In this document: positions 1-11,203 of the stretch, piece after piece
Numbering within the stretch: the first letter of the stretch is position 1
Layout of the letters: every line of letters starts with the position of its first letter
Assembly (NCBI GenBank): GCA_963377175.1
Contig: CAUJNA010002768.1
Location: 435,001-499,000 of the forward strand
Direction: 5' to 3'
DNA: 64,000 nucleotides
DNA from: Effrenium voratum
Lineage: Eukaryota; Sar; Dinophyceae; Suessiales; Symbiodiniaceae
The notes under the pieces: model-generated
The model's input: only the letters and a program-made list of their open reading frames with translations
Database searches by the model: none
What the model was told of the DNA's origin: nothing
Made by a program: the position numbers and the translations under genes

Positions 1-337
1 AACTTGGATATAGCACAAACCGAGAGGATTCCTGTAAGACACGTGCATGTGAATGTTGAAATTGAGTGAGTCAACCCCCCCTTTGTTCCCCAACAGCTGA
101 AAGCTATGGGGTCTTTACTCAGATAAGCTCTGGAGTGGTTTGGAGCAGCTTTCAAGGATGGTTCCGAGGTTGTTGCGGGGCTGCTGGGTGGTTTTCAGCA
201 GAGCAGGGAATGAGGGAACGACCCCATGGCTTCCTGCAAGGGAAACCCTAGGTTCATTCCGAAGCACCAGCAAGATATATATTTGTTTACCTTGGGCTTG
301 ATTTTGGTTCACGTCTCTTCCGACGCTCTCGGGACAG

Positions 338-475
338 GACGTGGCAGGGTCGGCAGAGGCGGCAGCCAACGCCACGAAGTCGGCGGCCGCGGGGGCGGTG
401 GTCACCGGGGAGGCAGAGGCGGATTTGACGGTGCCCTTCACGCGGTCCGCCATCAGGAGTCCATCGGGACGAAGG
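338..475 (+). CDS. Candidate exon, Ala/Thr-rich segment of a multi-exon protein
   Basis: The segment begins after an AG acceptor (GGGACAG|GAC) and ends at a GTAAGG donor, giving 46 in-frame codons. The translation starts DVAGSAEAAANATKSAAAG and ends RSAIRSPSGRR. Its Ala-rich helical composition and AG|G start match the other mini-exons in the first 30 kb, so I group it with them. No domain family is recognised, and the phase to the next exon is not proved. The 337 bases before it contain nothing I can support. Confidence 0.45.
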
Positions 476-1013
476 GTAAGGGACAGTCCCATCCAGGGTG
501 CCTTCACCATTTTGAGTCTTGAAACATTCTGGGTAGATTGGTGGGTTTTGAAGGACACGTGTCAGTGCTGGCAAGCCAAGTGCCCAACGGAGCCACTTGT
601 GTGGCTTCCTAGGTAAGAGGTCCATTTCATGTCGCGGTGGATCCTCGAATTCCCTGCAGTCAGTGGACCCGCTTTGTGGGTGATACCAAAGGAGGTGGTT
701 CGGTAATTTGTGGGCATGTTCAAAAATGGGGGTTGGAACCCCCAAAATGTTTGGGTTCCTTTCGGTTTACCTTTAAAACAACCCATAAAATCGTACAAAA
801 AGGGACGGCCCCATATGGGCTTTCCGAGATGGCCTCGGACCCAAGCCGGCGAGGAGCAGCACAGAAACCCGCACCGGCGAGGGCATGTCGCAGGCGCATT
901 TTGTTTCCCCGAAACGGACGGCAGGGAACTCTCGTGGACGGGGAGGAAGGGTTCTACTAGGTTTCGAAGTCGGGTTCATTCTCATTGCATGGAGTCCCCG
1001 CTGAGTATGACTG

Positions 1014-1121
1014 GTGGTGGTGGTCGTGGTCGTGGTGGTGCTGGTGGTGGTGGTAGTAGCGGTGGTAGTGGTGGTGGTGGTGGTGGTGGTGGTGGTGGTG
1101 GTGGTGGTGGTAGTGGTGGTG
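1014..1121. repeat. (GGT)n trinucleotide array
   Basis: A nearly pure GGT/TGG repeat sits on the + strand immediately upstream of the ACACAG/GACA arrays. A complementary CCA array lies about 1 kb downstream at 2093-2180, so the two could pair as an imperfect inverted repeat. Long ORFs over it are translation artefacts. Confidence 0.95.
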
Positions 1122-1130
1122 GATGTTTCA

Positions 1131-1750
<620 letters not shown>

Positions 1751-2092
1751 ATACTGTATGGAGTTTGGCTCGGATGATATAGTTGCCAGTTCTCATCCAT
1801 TGACTCAGTCACGTTGTTGCAATCTTCAGAAATCACCCGTGGTCCGCAGGCCTGTCCCCCTTGGCAAGAAACAATCTTCCACAAGAGACCACGCGCCTAC
1901 CCACACAACTACACAAAGACCCGTAGCAAACAGAGTATCCTCCTTGCAGAATTACCAAAATTCCACCAACACAACAAGAACACTCAGCACACCATAGCAC
2001 GCCTACCCACACAACCACACGATGCGCCCTGCTCCGCACCACTTCCACCCCACCACCCCACCCAACCACCACGACCACCGCTGCCGCCGCCA

Positions 2093-2180
2093 CGGCCACC
2101 ACCACCACCACCACCACCACCACCACCACCACCACCACCACCACCACCACCACCACCACCACCACCACCACCACCACCAT
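2093..2180. repeat. (CCA)n trinucleotide array
   Basis: This pure CCA repeat is the reverse complement of the GGT array at 1014-1121. The arrays bracket the GACA block and ~340 bp of unique sequence. The gap from here to the next candidate exon (2621) holds only intron-like sequence. Confidence 0.95.
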
Positions 2181-2620
2181 CCATGGCAAACGCAGCCTAC
2201 AACCTATTCATGAAGTACGTAGAACCTCACCCGACCGATTGGATTATCAAACTGCGAGGCTGCCCATGTTATTTTTAGCTTCATGCCTGGGGTCCACCCC
2301 AGAAATGGTCTTTGCACCGAGCCACGGTTGTGAGAAATCGGGCTTGAGTATCACAATCTGTGATGCCTAGGGAATCCTCTTGCAAGTCACGAAGTAATCA
2401 TGGGGATGGGAATCCTGAATCCCGGTACCCAAGAAATGCAAAACTTTCGGTTCAATCGCTCGGTGCCCTTTGTTTGGGTTGGTTTGTTTAAACAAAGCAA
2501 ATAAAACAAGGAAGAAACAAAACGAACGGAAAACCGATGCCATGTCAGAAGTCCCCGCAAAAAGACGCGTCCACGCCACGTTTCGTGCGTTTGCCAAGCC
2601 ACGGACCGAAGCCAGCGCAG

Positions 2621-2741
2621 GGCGTCAGCGAGGCCACGGCCTGCGCGCCGCCTTTGGAGATGACCAAAACGCCGGACGCCAAGGGCGCCGCGCTGGCGGC
2701 GGCAGAGGCGGGCGAGAACACGCCGATGTCGGGCGGCAGAG
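2621..2741 (+). CDS. Candidate exon, Ala-rich segment
   Basis: The segment runs from an AG acceptor (CAGCGCAG|GGC) to a GT donor (GGCAGAG|GTCGG). The frame containing LEMTKTPDAKGAALAAAEAG is fully open and has the Ala-rich composition of the neighbouring candidate exons. The alternative frame is Gly/Arg-rich and looks like a GC-driven shadow. Function is not recognised. Confidence 0.4.
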
Positions 2742-3767
2742 GTCGGTTTAAAGTCTCCGATCCCAAAACTACGCTCTTTCCAACAATCCTGGAAGTGGAC
2801 AGGGGGTTCCCCTAGGCTAAATACGAAGCAGACACAGGAAAGACACTCGTGCTACTGTGGATAGTGACGCAAAATCCGCGAGTCTCGCACCGTTCAGAAG
2901 CCCCTGGAGTGTTGATTCCCCTGTAAATACCAATTCATAAACAATGGTCAATCATGGTTTCAAAGTGGTGCGAAATGGATTTGTGCAACCATCCACAGTA
3001 TTGAATTTATGTGTACAGCACTACTCTGCGCACAACATATACCAAACTCACCTGTCGGGGGTAAAACGAGCTCGGGCCCGCTGGGGGATCTTTAATTTCC
3101 AGTTGGCACTGATGATGTCTCAAAAATCAGGAACCCCGGAATGGTTGCATTCCCTTTGGTTTCCAGTGAAATCCTTATAACAGGGGCGGTGTCTGAACCA
3201 CTGCTTCAGACGCGGTTTCAAGGTGTAAGGTTTCTTCGCCCGAGCGGGGACAGCTTCCTTCGACTCCCGCTAAACTGCCCATAAGTTGTGTGAGAGGACG
3301 CAAACGTGTTGGTCTGCTTGTTAGCAATTCGCCATGCGTTTTGCCTGGTTTCTCTCTCTGAAGGGGGTTCGGAGATTTCTCCAAGCAAGTTGAATTGCTT
3401 GTTTTCTTTTTGTTGGCTCTATCTGTGTCTGTTTTTTTTGTGGGTACCCTTGTTGGTGGGTCTTGAAAGGGAAACCAGCGGCAAACCTGCCCATTTTGTG
3501 GGTCCTGCCTTGGAGGATTCCACTGGTCCAACCTGGAAGAGACACCCTCATGCAGGGTTCCACTTTTCACTACCCCAGGTGGAGCTGAACCAGATTATTT
3601 TTTCTGATCGGGAAATCGACCCCTGGGTTTCGTCTACCTCGTAGTCAAAAAGTGGAATCCCCTCCTGCTAAAGAAAAAAAACGGTTGCCCCAAAGCCCAA
3701 ACCGGGGGGGGGTCCCGGGAAACCCGGAAATCCCGGGGGGGAGGGGGGGTTGGCACGGGCTCGCGAG

Positions 3768-3845
3768 CCGAAGGCTCTGGAGCTGGCCTTCCGCTACGCC
3801 GCCAACACGGCCATGGGCCGCGCCATGGCGGGGCCGTCGCCCGGC
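3768..3845 (+). CDS. Candidate exon, helical segment
   Basis: The GC-rich island in otherwise AT-richer intronic DNA encodes EPKALELAFRYAANTAMGR, which has amphipathic helix spacing. The upstream boundary CGCGAG| is plausible but the 3' boundary is uncertain. It is grouped with the Ala/Glu-rich mini-exon series. It is flanked by a G-run and by a hairpin repeat copy at 3995-4026. Confidence 0.35.
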
Positions 3846-4733
3846 CGTTCGTCCTTTGGGGAACTGATGCGCGTTCCTGGGGATGGTCAAGCGACATCCG
3901 CTTCTTGCACTGACGAAGAAGAAAAAACAGCTGGAATGATACGATTTTCTTGTGAATACCAAGAAACGTTATGATTTAACCATGGTGTCATTTCGTGGCG
4001 CGAAATGGATTTGTCCATCCACAGTAAGTGAGGAGGAGTTAAAGCCACTCAACCAAACCACATAGATGGGAAGTAAATATGGGAAGGCGTGGGTATGGGT
4101 CAAATATACACCACCAGGAATCGGACCGCAGGTTTTAGTCCTTTCCATTTACCAGGGCAGCCCATTTTGGGTACCTATGTTTTACACACGGCCAAGTGAG
4201 GAGGGTACCTAAGGTCAAAACCAAACCAAGCCACCAACGAGATGGTCAGGAAAGGAAAGAGCGGAAGGCAGAAAGGCCTTGAGTAAGGCAAGGAGCTACA
4301 GAGCGGGGTCTTATTCCCTGTCCTTTTTGGCTTCGGGGAACCATGGGGTGTCTAAAGCAAGAGGCATCCATTCAGGGGGCTTTCTTTTTTGTGGGGGAAC
4401 AACCATAGGTGGGCTCTCATGACCAGTGCCGGGTGGGGATCTTCCCACCGAGGACGAGGGGAAACCACACCAGCCACAAGCACGGGGGTGCCCTGTCCCT
4501 CTCGAACACCCTGCAAGGAATCTCACTTTGAACTGGGCCAAAACCTGAACATCACGCCGCAAGTGATGTTGAACGCGTTTGGCACCCTGCCAAACGTCAA
4601 AAGTGAAGTTCAGCACCACAAGGGCCCAAAAGAGAAGCCACAAACCTTCCAAGGGACCACATAGCTCGCGTTTTCGGAACGGCTCCCAACACGCCGTTGA
4701 CGGCGCTCATCGTGCGAAACGCCAAAACGCCAG

Positions 4734-4800
4734 GCCAGCGCGCACGACCGCGCCAAGGAGCTGGCGCTCCAGTCCGCTGCGCAACAGGCGAGCAGTCGAT
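4734..4800 (+). CDS. Candidate coiled-coil exon
   Basis: It starts directly after AACGCCAG|GCC and reads ASAHDRAKELALQSAAQQAS, a good heptad-compatible, Ala/Gln/Glu-rich sequence. Other frames here are open but basic and unstructured, as usual for GC-rich coding DNA. The 3' boundary was not fixed. Confidence 0.42.
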
Positions 4801-5009
4801 GCCTTCGACACTCGGGGGGTGTTGCGTCCCGATTGTTGAATTGTTTTTTGAAACGGTATGGTTGCCTTTAACCGGTAATTAAGCCTTAGTTAGTTTGGAT
4901 TGGTGATTTGGGGAATTGAACCCCTGGCTTTTGTGGATCTTCAACACGGAGCAGCACAAAGTTTGCTGTGGAAGAGCCTGACATGGTCAGAGCTTCAGCT
5001 TCACCGTGG

Positions 5010-5225
5010 CTCGCAGGCGTATTTGTCACCAACTTCGCTCAAGCACTCCACATGCGCGACAAATCGCAGACACTTCACTCTTTGGCTAAGACCCAAGCCC
5101 GTTTTGGAGGGGGATCTCTTGCATTCGAGCCACTCCAAAGCGGTTTCCCATTTTGGGCGCCCTCCTTCGACGTGGCTCGATTCGGCACGGACCAGCTGGG
5201 AGCGGCGCAGCCTAAAGAGGCCATG
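5010..5225 (+). CDS. Possible exon, no recognised family
   Basis: One frame from about 5010 reads through HMRDKSQTLHSLAKTQARFG and then FDVARFGTDQLGAAQPKEAM. The second part has ordinary coding composition and lies in a GC-rich patch. Splice sites are not clear and the middle part resembles intronic repeat sequence, so only a short portion may be exonic. Confidence 0.25.
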
Positions 5226-5789
5226 TTAGTTGATGGTAAGGCGTATACCGTATAAAAACCTTCATGAGAATGTTGGTAGAACCAACAGTCAATGGTTTTG
5301 GGCGCTGCTCAATTGGTGATTGGGATTTGGAGGTGTTCAGATAGTTTCCCATTTGCCTTCAGGAACCAGAACCCAATCCAAACACCCATTAAGGTCTACC
5401 TGATCGAGGGCGGTTGGTCAGCTAATGTCGATCCAGACACTCAACAGGAGGAAATTTATTTACACGTGCTTCGGTGAGCAGATCCCAGGCGACATTCTGT
5501 GCCCTTTTGACCGGGAACCCGGAAGGCCTTTTGTTCCCAGAATATCTCACCAGGATTCTGCTGCATTCCTTTCAACTTGGTTGGCCAGCAAAAAGCACTC
5601 TCATGTACTGACTTGTTGCCTTTGGTTTTCTTTTTGGAGCCAAAAAATGGCACCGACTCCAACAAATACACCCTTTGCCTGGCCTTCTTGCCCTTTTCAT
5701 GGAGGCCCTTTTGGGTTTCCCTTTTGGGTTTCCCCATGTTTCCACAAGAAACACTGGCGTTCCCATTTCGCATTGAGAGCGGGATCCGC

Positions 5790-6652
5790 GTCTGCCGCAC
5801 CATCCGCAGCATCCGTAACATCCGCACCATCTGCTCCATCCGCTCCATCCGCTCCATCCGCACCATCCGCACCATCCGCTCCATCCGCACGATCCGCACC
5901 ATCCGCACCATCCGCTCCATCCGTTTCATCCGCATCCGCACCATCCATCCGCACCATCCGCACCATTCGCTCCATCCGCACCATCCGCGCCATCCGCACC
6001 ATCAGCGCCATTCGCACCATCGGCACCATCCGCACCATCCGCACCATCCGCGCCATCCGCACCATCCGCACTATCCGCGCCATCCGCGCCATCCGCGCCA
6101 TTCGCGCCATTCGCACCATCCGCTCCATCCGCACGATCCGCACCATCCGCACCATCCGCTCCATCCGTTTCATCCGCATCCGCACCATCCGCTCCATCCG
6201 CACCATCCGCACCATTCGCTCCATCCGCACCATCCGCGCCATCCGCACCATCAGCGCCATTCGCACCATCGGCACCATCCGCACCATCCGCACCATCCGC
6301 GCCATCCGCTCCATCCGTTTCATCCGCTCCGCGTTCGCGCCATTCGCACCATCGGCACCATCGGCACCATCCGCACCATCCGCACCATCCGCGCCATCTC
6401 CGCGCCATTTGCACCATCTGCACCATCCGCACCATCCGCACCACGCGCTCCATCGCTTCATCCGCACCATCCGCGCCATCCGCACCATCCGCACCATCCG
6501 CGCCATTCGCTCCATCCGCACCATCCGCGCCATTCGCACCATCGGCACCATCCGCACCATCCGCGCCATCCGCACCATCCGCACCATCCGCTCCGCGCCA
6601 TCCGCGCCATTTGCACCATCTGCACCAGCTGCACCATCCGCACCATCCGCAA
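5790..6652. repeat. 9-bp minisatellite, CATCCGCAC-type
   Basis: About 860 bp is built from degenerate 9-mers such as CATCCGCAC, CATCCGCTC and CATCCGCGC, with occasional TTC and GGC variants. Because 9 is a multiple of 3, all frames are open on both strands (for example IRT, HPH or SAP repeats on +, and ADG or VRM on -). That makes the long ORFs here uninformative. Higher-order duplication is visible: a stretch near 5880-6050 recurs near 6120-6300. Confidence 0.95.
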
Positions 6653-6654
6653 TG

Positions 6655-7030
6655 TAGACGTACCAGATGCTTCTTTGTTTGCCTGCCACAAGAGTTTGGT
6701 ACCTTTCGGCCCGTACAATGAAGACATCCAAGGTGCTTCTCTCTTTCGCCTTCTTCGGCCCTTTAGAACTTGTGCCGTGTTTGCCCATTCTTGCGGTGTT
6801 TAGCCGGGATTTGTTCCTTCTTTGACACAGCAGATGCTTCTGGTTATCTCTTCGCCTGCTGCGGCCCTTTTGAATTAGTGCTCCGGTGACCGCCCCCCAA
6901 ATGTAGACCTAGCGGATGCTGAGTTCTTCGCCTTCTGTGGCAGAGTTTAGTGCCGTTTGGCCCGCGCTACACTCATGGCAGATTCGTCTGCCTGCTGTGG
7001 CTTGATTGAATTTGTACCGCGGTGCGCGCT
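6655..7030. repeat. Degenerate ~110-bp tandem repeat
   Basis: Four diverged units share the order GATGCTTC, then TTCGCCTTCTGTGGC-like, then a GCCCTTT or GTTTGGCCC segment, then TTAGTGCCG-like. They follow directly from the minisatellite. No ORF is supported. Confidence 0.55.
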
Positions 7031-7339
7031 CATTTTCAAAGGAAGTTCAGAAGAAATTCCGTGTTACGGCACTTAGTGGACGGCTGGCTCTCTGAGGCAG
7101 ACGCCAAGAGAAGGAATAGGCACGTGGGAAAGAATAGCGCACGCGGGAATAGAAATGTGAACAAATTGAATTGCGCAGCCCTCTCCGGGTTTCGTCGGTG
7201 CTTTGGAATGCTCGAAAGTTAGCCTGATCGCAACGCCTGGTCGGAGCGATCTCGGCTCACCTGCGGACGCGTTCGAAGCGCGTTCAGATCGGGTTCGGCG
7301 CCGGACCCATTGGCACGGACGCCCGCGCTTTTTGCAAGC

Positions 7340-7565
7340 TGGGCTTTGCATGGCAGGCGCAGCGCTTTCGCAAGGCCAGGCGCAGATATTTCGTGGCAGG
7401 CGCAGTGATTTCGCGAGGTCGTGACAGGCGCAGCACTCGCGAGGTCAGGGCAGATTTCGCAGCAGGCGCAGCGCGTTCCCAAGGTCAGGTGCAGATTTCG
7501 TGGCAGGCGCAGCGCTTTGGCGAGGTCAGGCAAAGATTCCGTGGCATGCGCAGCACTCTTGCAAG
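7340..7565. repeat. GC-rich ~30-40-bp tandem repeat
   Basis: Units share GGCAGGCGCAGCGCTTTCGC followed by an AAGGTCAGG-like and a GCAGATTTCGTG-like segment. At least five diverged units are visible. No coding function is supported. Confidence 0.7.
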
Positions 7566-7589
7566 TTAAGTTAAAGAGAGATATGAGGA

Positions 7590-8230
7590 AAGTGGAAAGA
7601 TAAATCGAAAGATAGAAAGAGATGAGTTAGATTGATAAATAGATGGGTAGAGGGGGTCAGTAGGTAGGTGGATTGAAGGATAGAGACGAACAAGGTTGGA
7701 TAGATGGATAGATAGATAGAGAGAGAGAGAGATAGAGAAGTAGATCGACATCAGCATTTTTCTGCTGCAGGAAGCCGTAGATAGATGTCTAGACAGGTAC
7801 AGAGAGAGAGGGAGAGAGAGGTAGATATAGACAGATGCATAAGTAGATAGAGAAGATAGAACGCTAGTGATAGATAGAAAGAACAAGACAGTGGAAAGGT
7901 AAATGAAAAGATAAAGAGATAACATAGATTGAAACATAGATAGATGGGTAGAGGGCGTAGGGTAGACTAATATAGACAAGACAGGTTAGATAGACGGATG
8001 GGCCGACCTTTTTGTATCTCTCGCTCTCTATCTACCTAGCTACCTGTCTACTTATCTATCTATCTACCTGTTTATCTACGATGCCAACGAAATTTACCCG
8101 ACCTTGCGAAAGTTCAGCGCTTGTCACGACATGTGTACTTGACCGCTTGATCGATAGGTAGAGAGATAGAGAAAGAAAGGTTTGAGATGAGAGAGAGAGT
8201 TTGAGAAGAGAGAAAGATCAGACCGATCAG
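7590..8230. repeat. GATA/GAGA-rich degenerate simple repeat
   Basis: TAGATAGA and GAGAGA tracts dominate on the + strand, with an inverted patch (ATCT/CTAC) at about 8015-8080. The minus-strand ORF of about 137 aa over it is composed of repeated YLS and SIY-type tracts and is an artefact. Confidence 0.85.
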
Positions 8231-8253
8231 ACCGATAGGTTAAACGTCCGGAG

Positions 8254-8339
8254 GCCTTCGAGGCGGCCAAGGAGGAGGCCACCGCGCTGGCGAAGAAGGC
8301 GGCCACGGACCAAGCCGCCGCAGGGGTGCAGGCGGAGGG
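8254..8339 (+). CDS. Candidate coiled-coil exon
   Basis: After CCGGAG| the frame reads AFEAAKEEATALAKKAATDQ, a strong Ala/Glu/Lys amphipathic helix, followed by an Ala-rich tail. It starts with GCC after AG like several sister exons (4734, 11111, 22799), which supports one exon-duplicated helical protein. The donor is uncertain. Downstream to 9190 lies intron-like DNA with a dispersed repeat around 8410-8490. Confidence 0.5.
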
Positions 8340-9193
8340 ATCCGGTCGAAGCCGGGGATGGATCCGGGGGACGGAGGGAAGACATGGGTGGCTCGTCTTT
8401 TTTGTTGGGGGGACACCCTGGGGTAGGAGTTGCCTTTTTGCTTCCTTTAAAAACGACCAAAAAGGGGTACCTTCAAAAAGACATACCCACATAGGGAGCC
8501 CTGTGGCCCTGAAATTTCTCAAAATAGAATTCGGACCCCGTTTTTGGTTGGTTAAGGAGAAGCAACAAATCATACCGCCACAAGGAGACCTAATTATTTC
8601 TTGGACCACTTTGAGAAACATGACTGTGGATTTCATGACACAACATGAAAAAGAGTGACAATCGGCGAACTCAGATGGTTGAAACATCATTTCCTGCCAA
8701 CTTTAGGGGAGGTTCCTTTCGGGTGTTCGAGGAAATAGAGGCAGCAGTGTGTTGGTGAATTCCCCGTGTACAAAACGAGGACTGACAATTAATTGGTGAA
8801 CTCAGCAGGTGCACTGGTACACCCGAACTGTTGTCAAGGTGTCGTTTCAACTTGGCGATGTGAATCGAACCCCAGAAGGAGAGACCCGTTGGAAACAAAT
8901 GTAATGTGGCTATGAAATGGAAACGGGAGCCCCGTGAAAAGCGGTTGGTGGACATGAATCCCCACAGGGTCCCCTATTATAGCGCATACCGCATACCGCC
9001 GCATACCCATTTGGTGTTTTCCAAAACCTACAGAAGGTGATCGACCGTGTGTTTCCCACCTTTGTTCATTTGTTAATTCGACTGAGAAATAAGAGTTGAG
9101 CAAAGAGACCACCAACTGAAGGTGGTGGCGTCAGCCTCTCGCCGACCCGCGCTTTCCTGAGTCGATTCGAGTCGGGGGAATCATTGCGTGCAG

Positions 9194-9229
9194 GAGTATG
9201 CAGACCAGATGGCGCAGAAGCAAGCCAAG
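9194..9229 (+). CDS. Candidate 12-codon micro-exon, coiled coil
   Basis: The 36-bp segment is bounded by GTGCAG| and by AAG|GCCTGT, a possible GC donor of the kind dinoflagellates use. It encodes EYADQMAQKQAK, matching the composition of the other helical mini-exons. Its short length means chance occurrence cannot be excluded. Confidence 0.35.
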
Positions 9230-11110
9230 GCCTGTTTGCTTTCACTCGGATTTGGCTGTTACCCTTTTTCCATCAATGGAAGCGGACAGTGACAGGATGG
9301 TCTTGGAGGACTAAAACATCCTTTTGAAAAGACAAACGTCCACTTCAATGGCTGGAGAAAGGGTGCTCAATTGCAACCAAAGCGAATCGACCTCTCGCAC
9401 TATTTGAATTTCTGGTTGCTTTGGTCTCTTGTTGGGTTTGGACAACTTTAGTTGTAGGTCAAAGATAGGTACACAACATGGAACTCTGGCAAATGGAAAC
9501 TAAGGACGAACAACTGCTGTCCTTGGTTTACTTTTGACCCATACCCAACCAAATGTGTGTTGGCTCAGAAAGCGAGACCTGAACTGACCGTTGCATTTTT
9601 GGGACGCTCGATTTGAGTGAGACCCAAACGCTCAGACCTCCAGAAGGGTGTTTTTGTGGCAAGGGTCAAGGTAGCCCGGTTTCTTGGGTTGGCTGCCTGC
9701 ATAGGGTGAGAGCTCCTTCCTCATGAAACGTACTGTTGGCCATGGGCCCCCAAAGTCAACCAAACCCTTGCCTGGGTCCGGCCTGTCAGGTATGACAAAT
9801 GGGGAGGCTAGAAGGGTGTCCTGTTCGTCCCAAGAGTCCACTGGAGGTCTGGTCCTGAGTGATATTCTGGGGAGTGTTAGAATAGGGATTTGGACACAGC
9901 CACAGGAACCCGGCGACCCAGCGTGGGTCAGTTGTGTGAATCGGAAGAATATCCATTGTAGTTGCTACGACGTGTTGACAATCCTGCTGGTGTGGCTGCG
10001 AGTTCACTTTGAAGATGGGAAAGACCTTGATCAGACAGGACGAGGTTGGTACCTTCCGGAAAAATAATATTTGCTTGAGAAGCTGAAGGCTCATGATGAT
10101 TCTGGGTAGTGAGGTTTCAGAGAGAACATGCGGCGCAGATGCCGCAGAAAGCTTCGAAGAGCCGATTATGGATGATCCAACCCCCTACTCCCCGTTTATT
10201 CCATGTAAAGCCTTAACAAACCAACAGTGTCCTAGTGGATTTCCTTCCATTGCAAGAATAGCACCTGTTCTTGCATCGGGTCCCCCCGCCTAAACAAAAA
10301 TGAAAGAGCAACCCGCTGGTTGCAATTGCAACTCTTGTTTCAGACACCCCAAAAAACTTACTCAAAGCCTTTCTGCCCCTTTCCTTTCCTGACCATCTCG
10401 TTGGTGGTTTGGTTTGGTTTTGACCTTCAGTACCCTCCTCACTTGGGTGGTCCTTTTTTGACGTCACTCTTTTTGTTGTGGTTGAAAGAGAAGCCAAAGG
10501 AAAACCACTCATGCCCGTCCATGTTCAACCAAACAAACCAACAAGTTGCATTTGAAGAAATTTGAAGGGCTTTGAAGCCAACCACCAGGAATGTGGGCGT
10601 GTATCGAAATTAAGACATGGAACTCCTTGAATTCTGTTATCCCTAAGCCTCCCCAAGGGTAACCTCAAAACAAAGGGCGCATCCATTTCAGCAACCCGCC
10701 AAAGTAGACTCGGAGGTGGTATGGCCCCTTTGGACACCCGCTTCCGTGCTGCCAAGGCGGCGCCTTTAGGGGATACCAAAAAGAACCCTAATCGACATCC
10801 CTCAAAATAGTGATTTGGACCCCCAACAATGAGATTCGATGTTCCCTGAGAAACTATATTATTTCACTGTTGGGTGGGGGGGGAAGGATGATCATCTTTG
10901 TGTTAGGTTGCTTTATGTGCTGCGCTTGTGTTCTTTGATGACACGTTTCTGTTGTAAACCTCCTGAATCTCTCTTTTGCATTTGTTTCAGACCCCCTAGC
11001 ACCTCACTGGTGTCTTCCCATGTGCCGTGTATGCCCACGTTTGCCCACGTTTCCCCGTGCTTTTCCCGTCTTTCCCGTTTTCCCGCCCCTCCCCCCGCGG
11101 TTTTCCACAG

Positions 11111-11203
11111 GCCAAGGCCCTGGAGGTGGCCCGCGCCGCGGCGCGGGACATCGCGGAGGCCAACGCGCGGCGCAAGGCGCCGACCGACGCGCGACTCGGA
11201 GGG
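11111..11203 (+). CDS. Candidate coiled-coil exon
   Basis: A pyrimidine-rich tract ends TTTTCCACAG| and the exon runs 31 codons to a GT donor (GGAGGG|GTCGAC). It encodes AKALEVARAAARDIAEANAR and then RKAPTDARLGG. This is one of the best-bounded exons of the helical series. The upstream 11020-11100 tract is a long polypyrimidine stretch as expected before an acceptor. Confidence 0.55.

Noticed and set aside
5425..6803. Open frames of 360-410 aa with IRT, HPH, SAP or ADG repeats
   Set aside because: Produced by the 9-bp minisatellite, whose period keeps all frames open.
7340..7565. CRISPR-like array
   Set aside because: Units are diverged and directly adjacent with no unique spacers; eukaryotic context.
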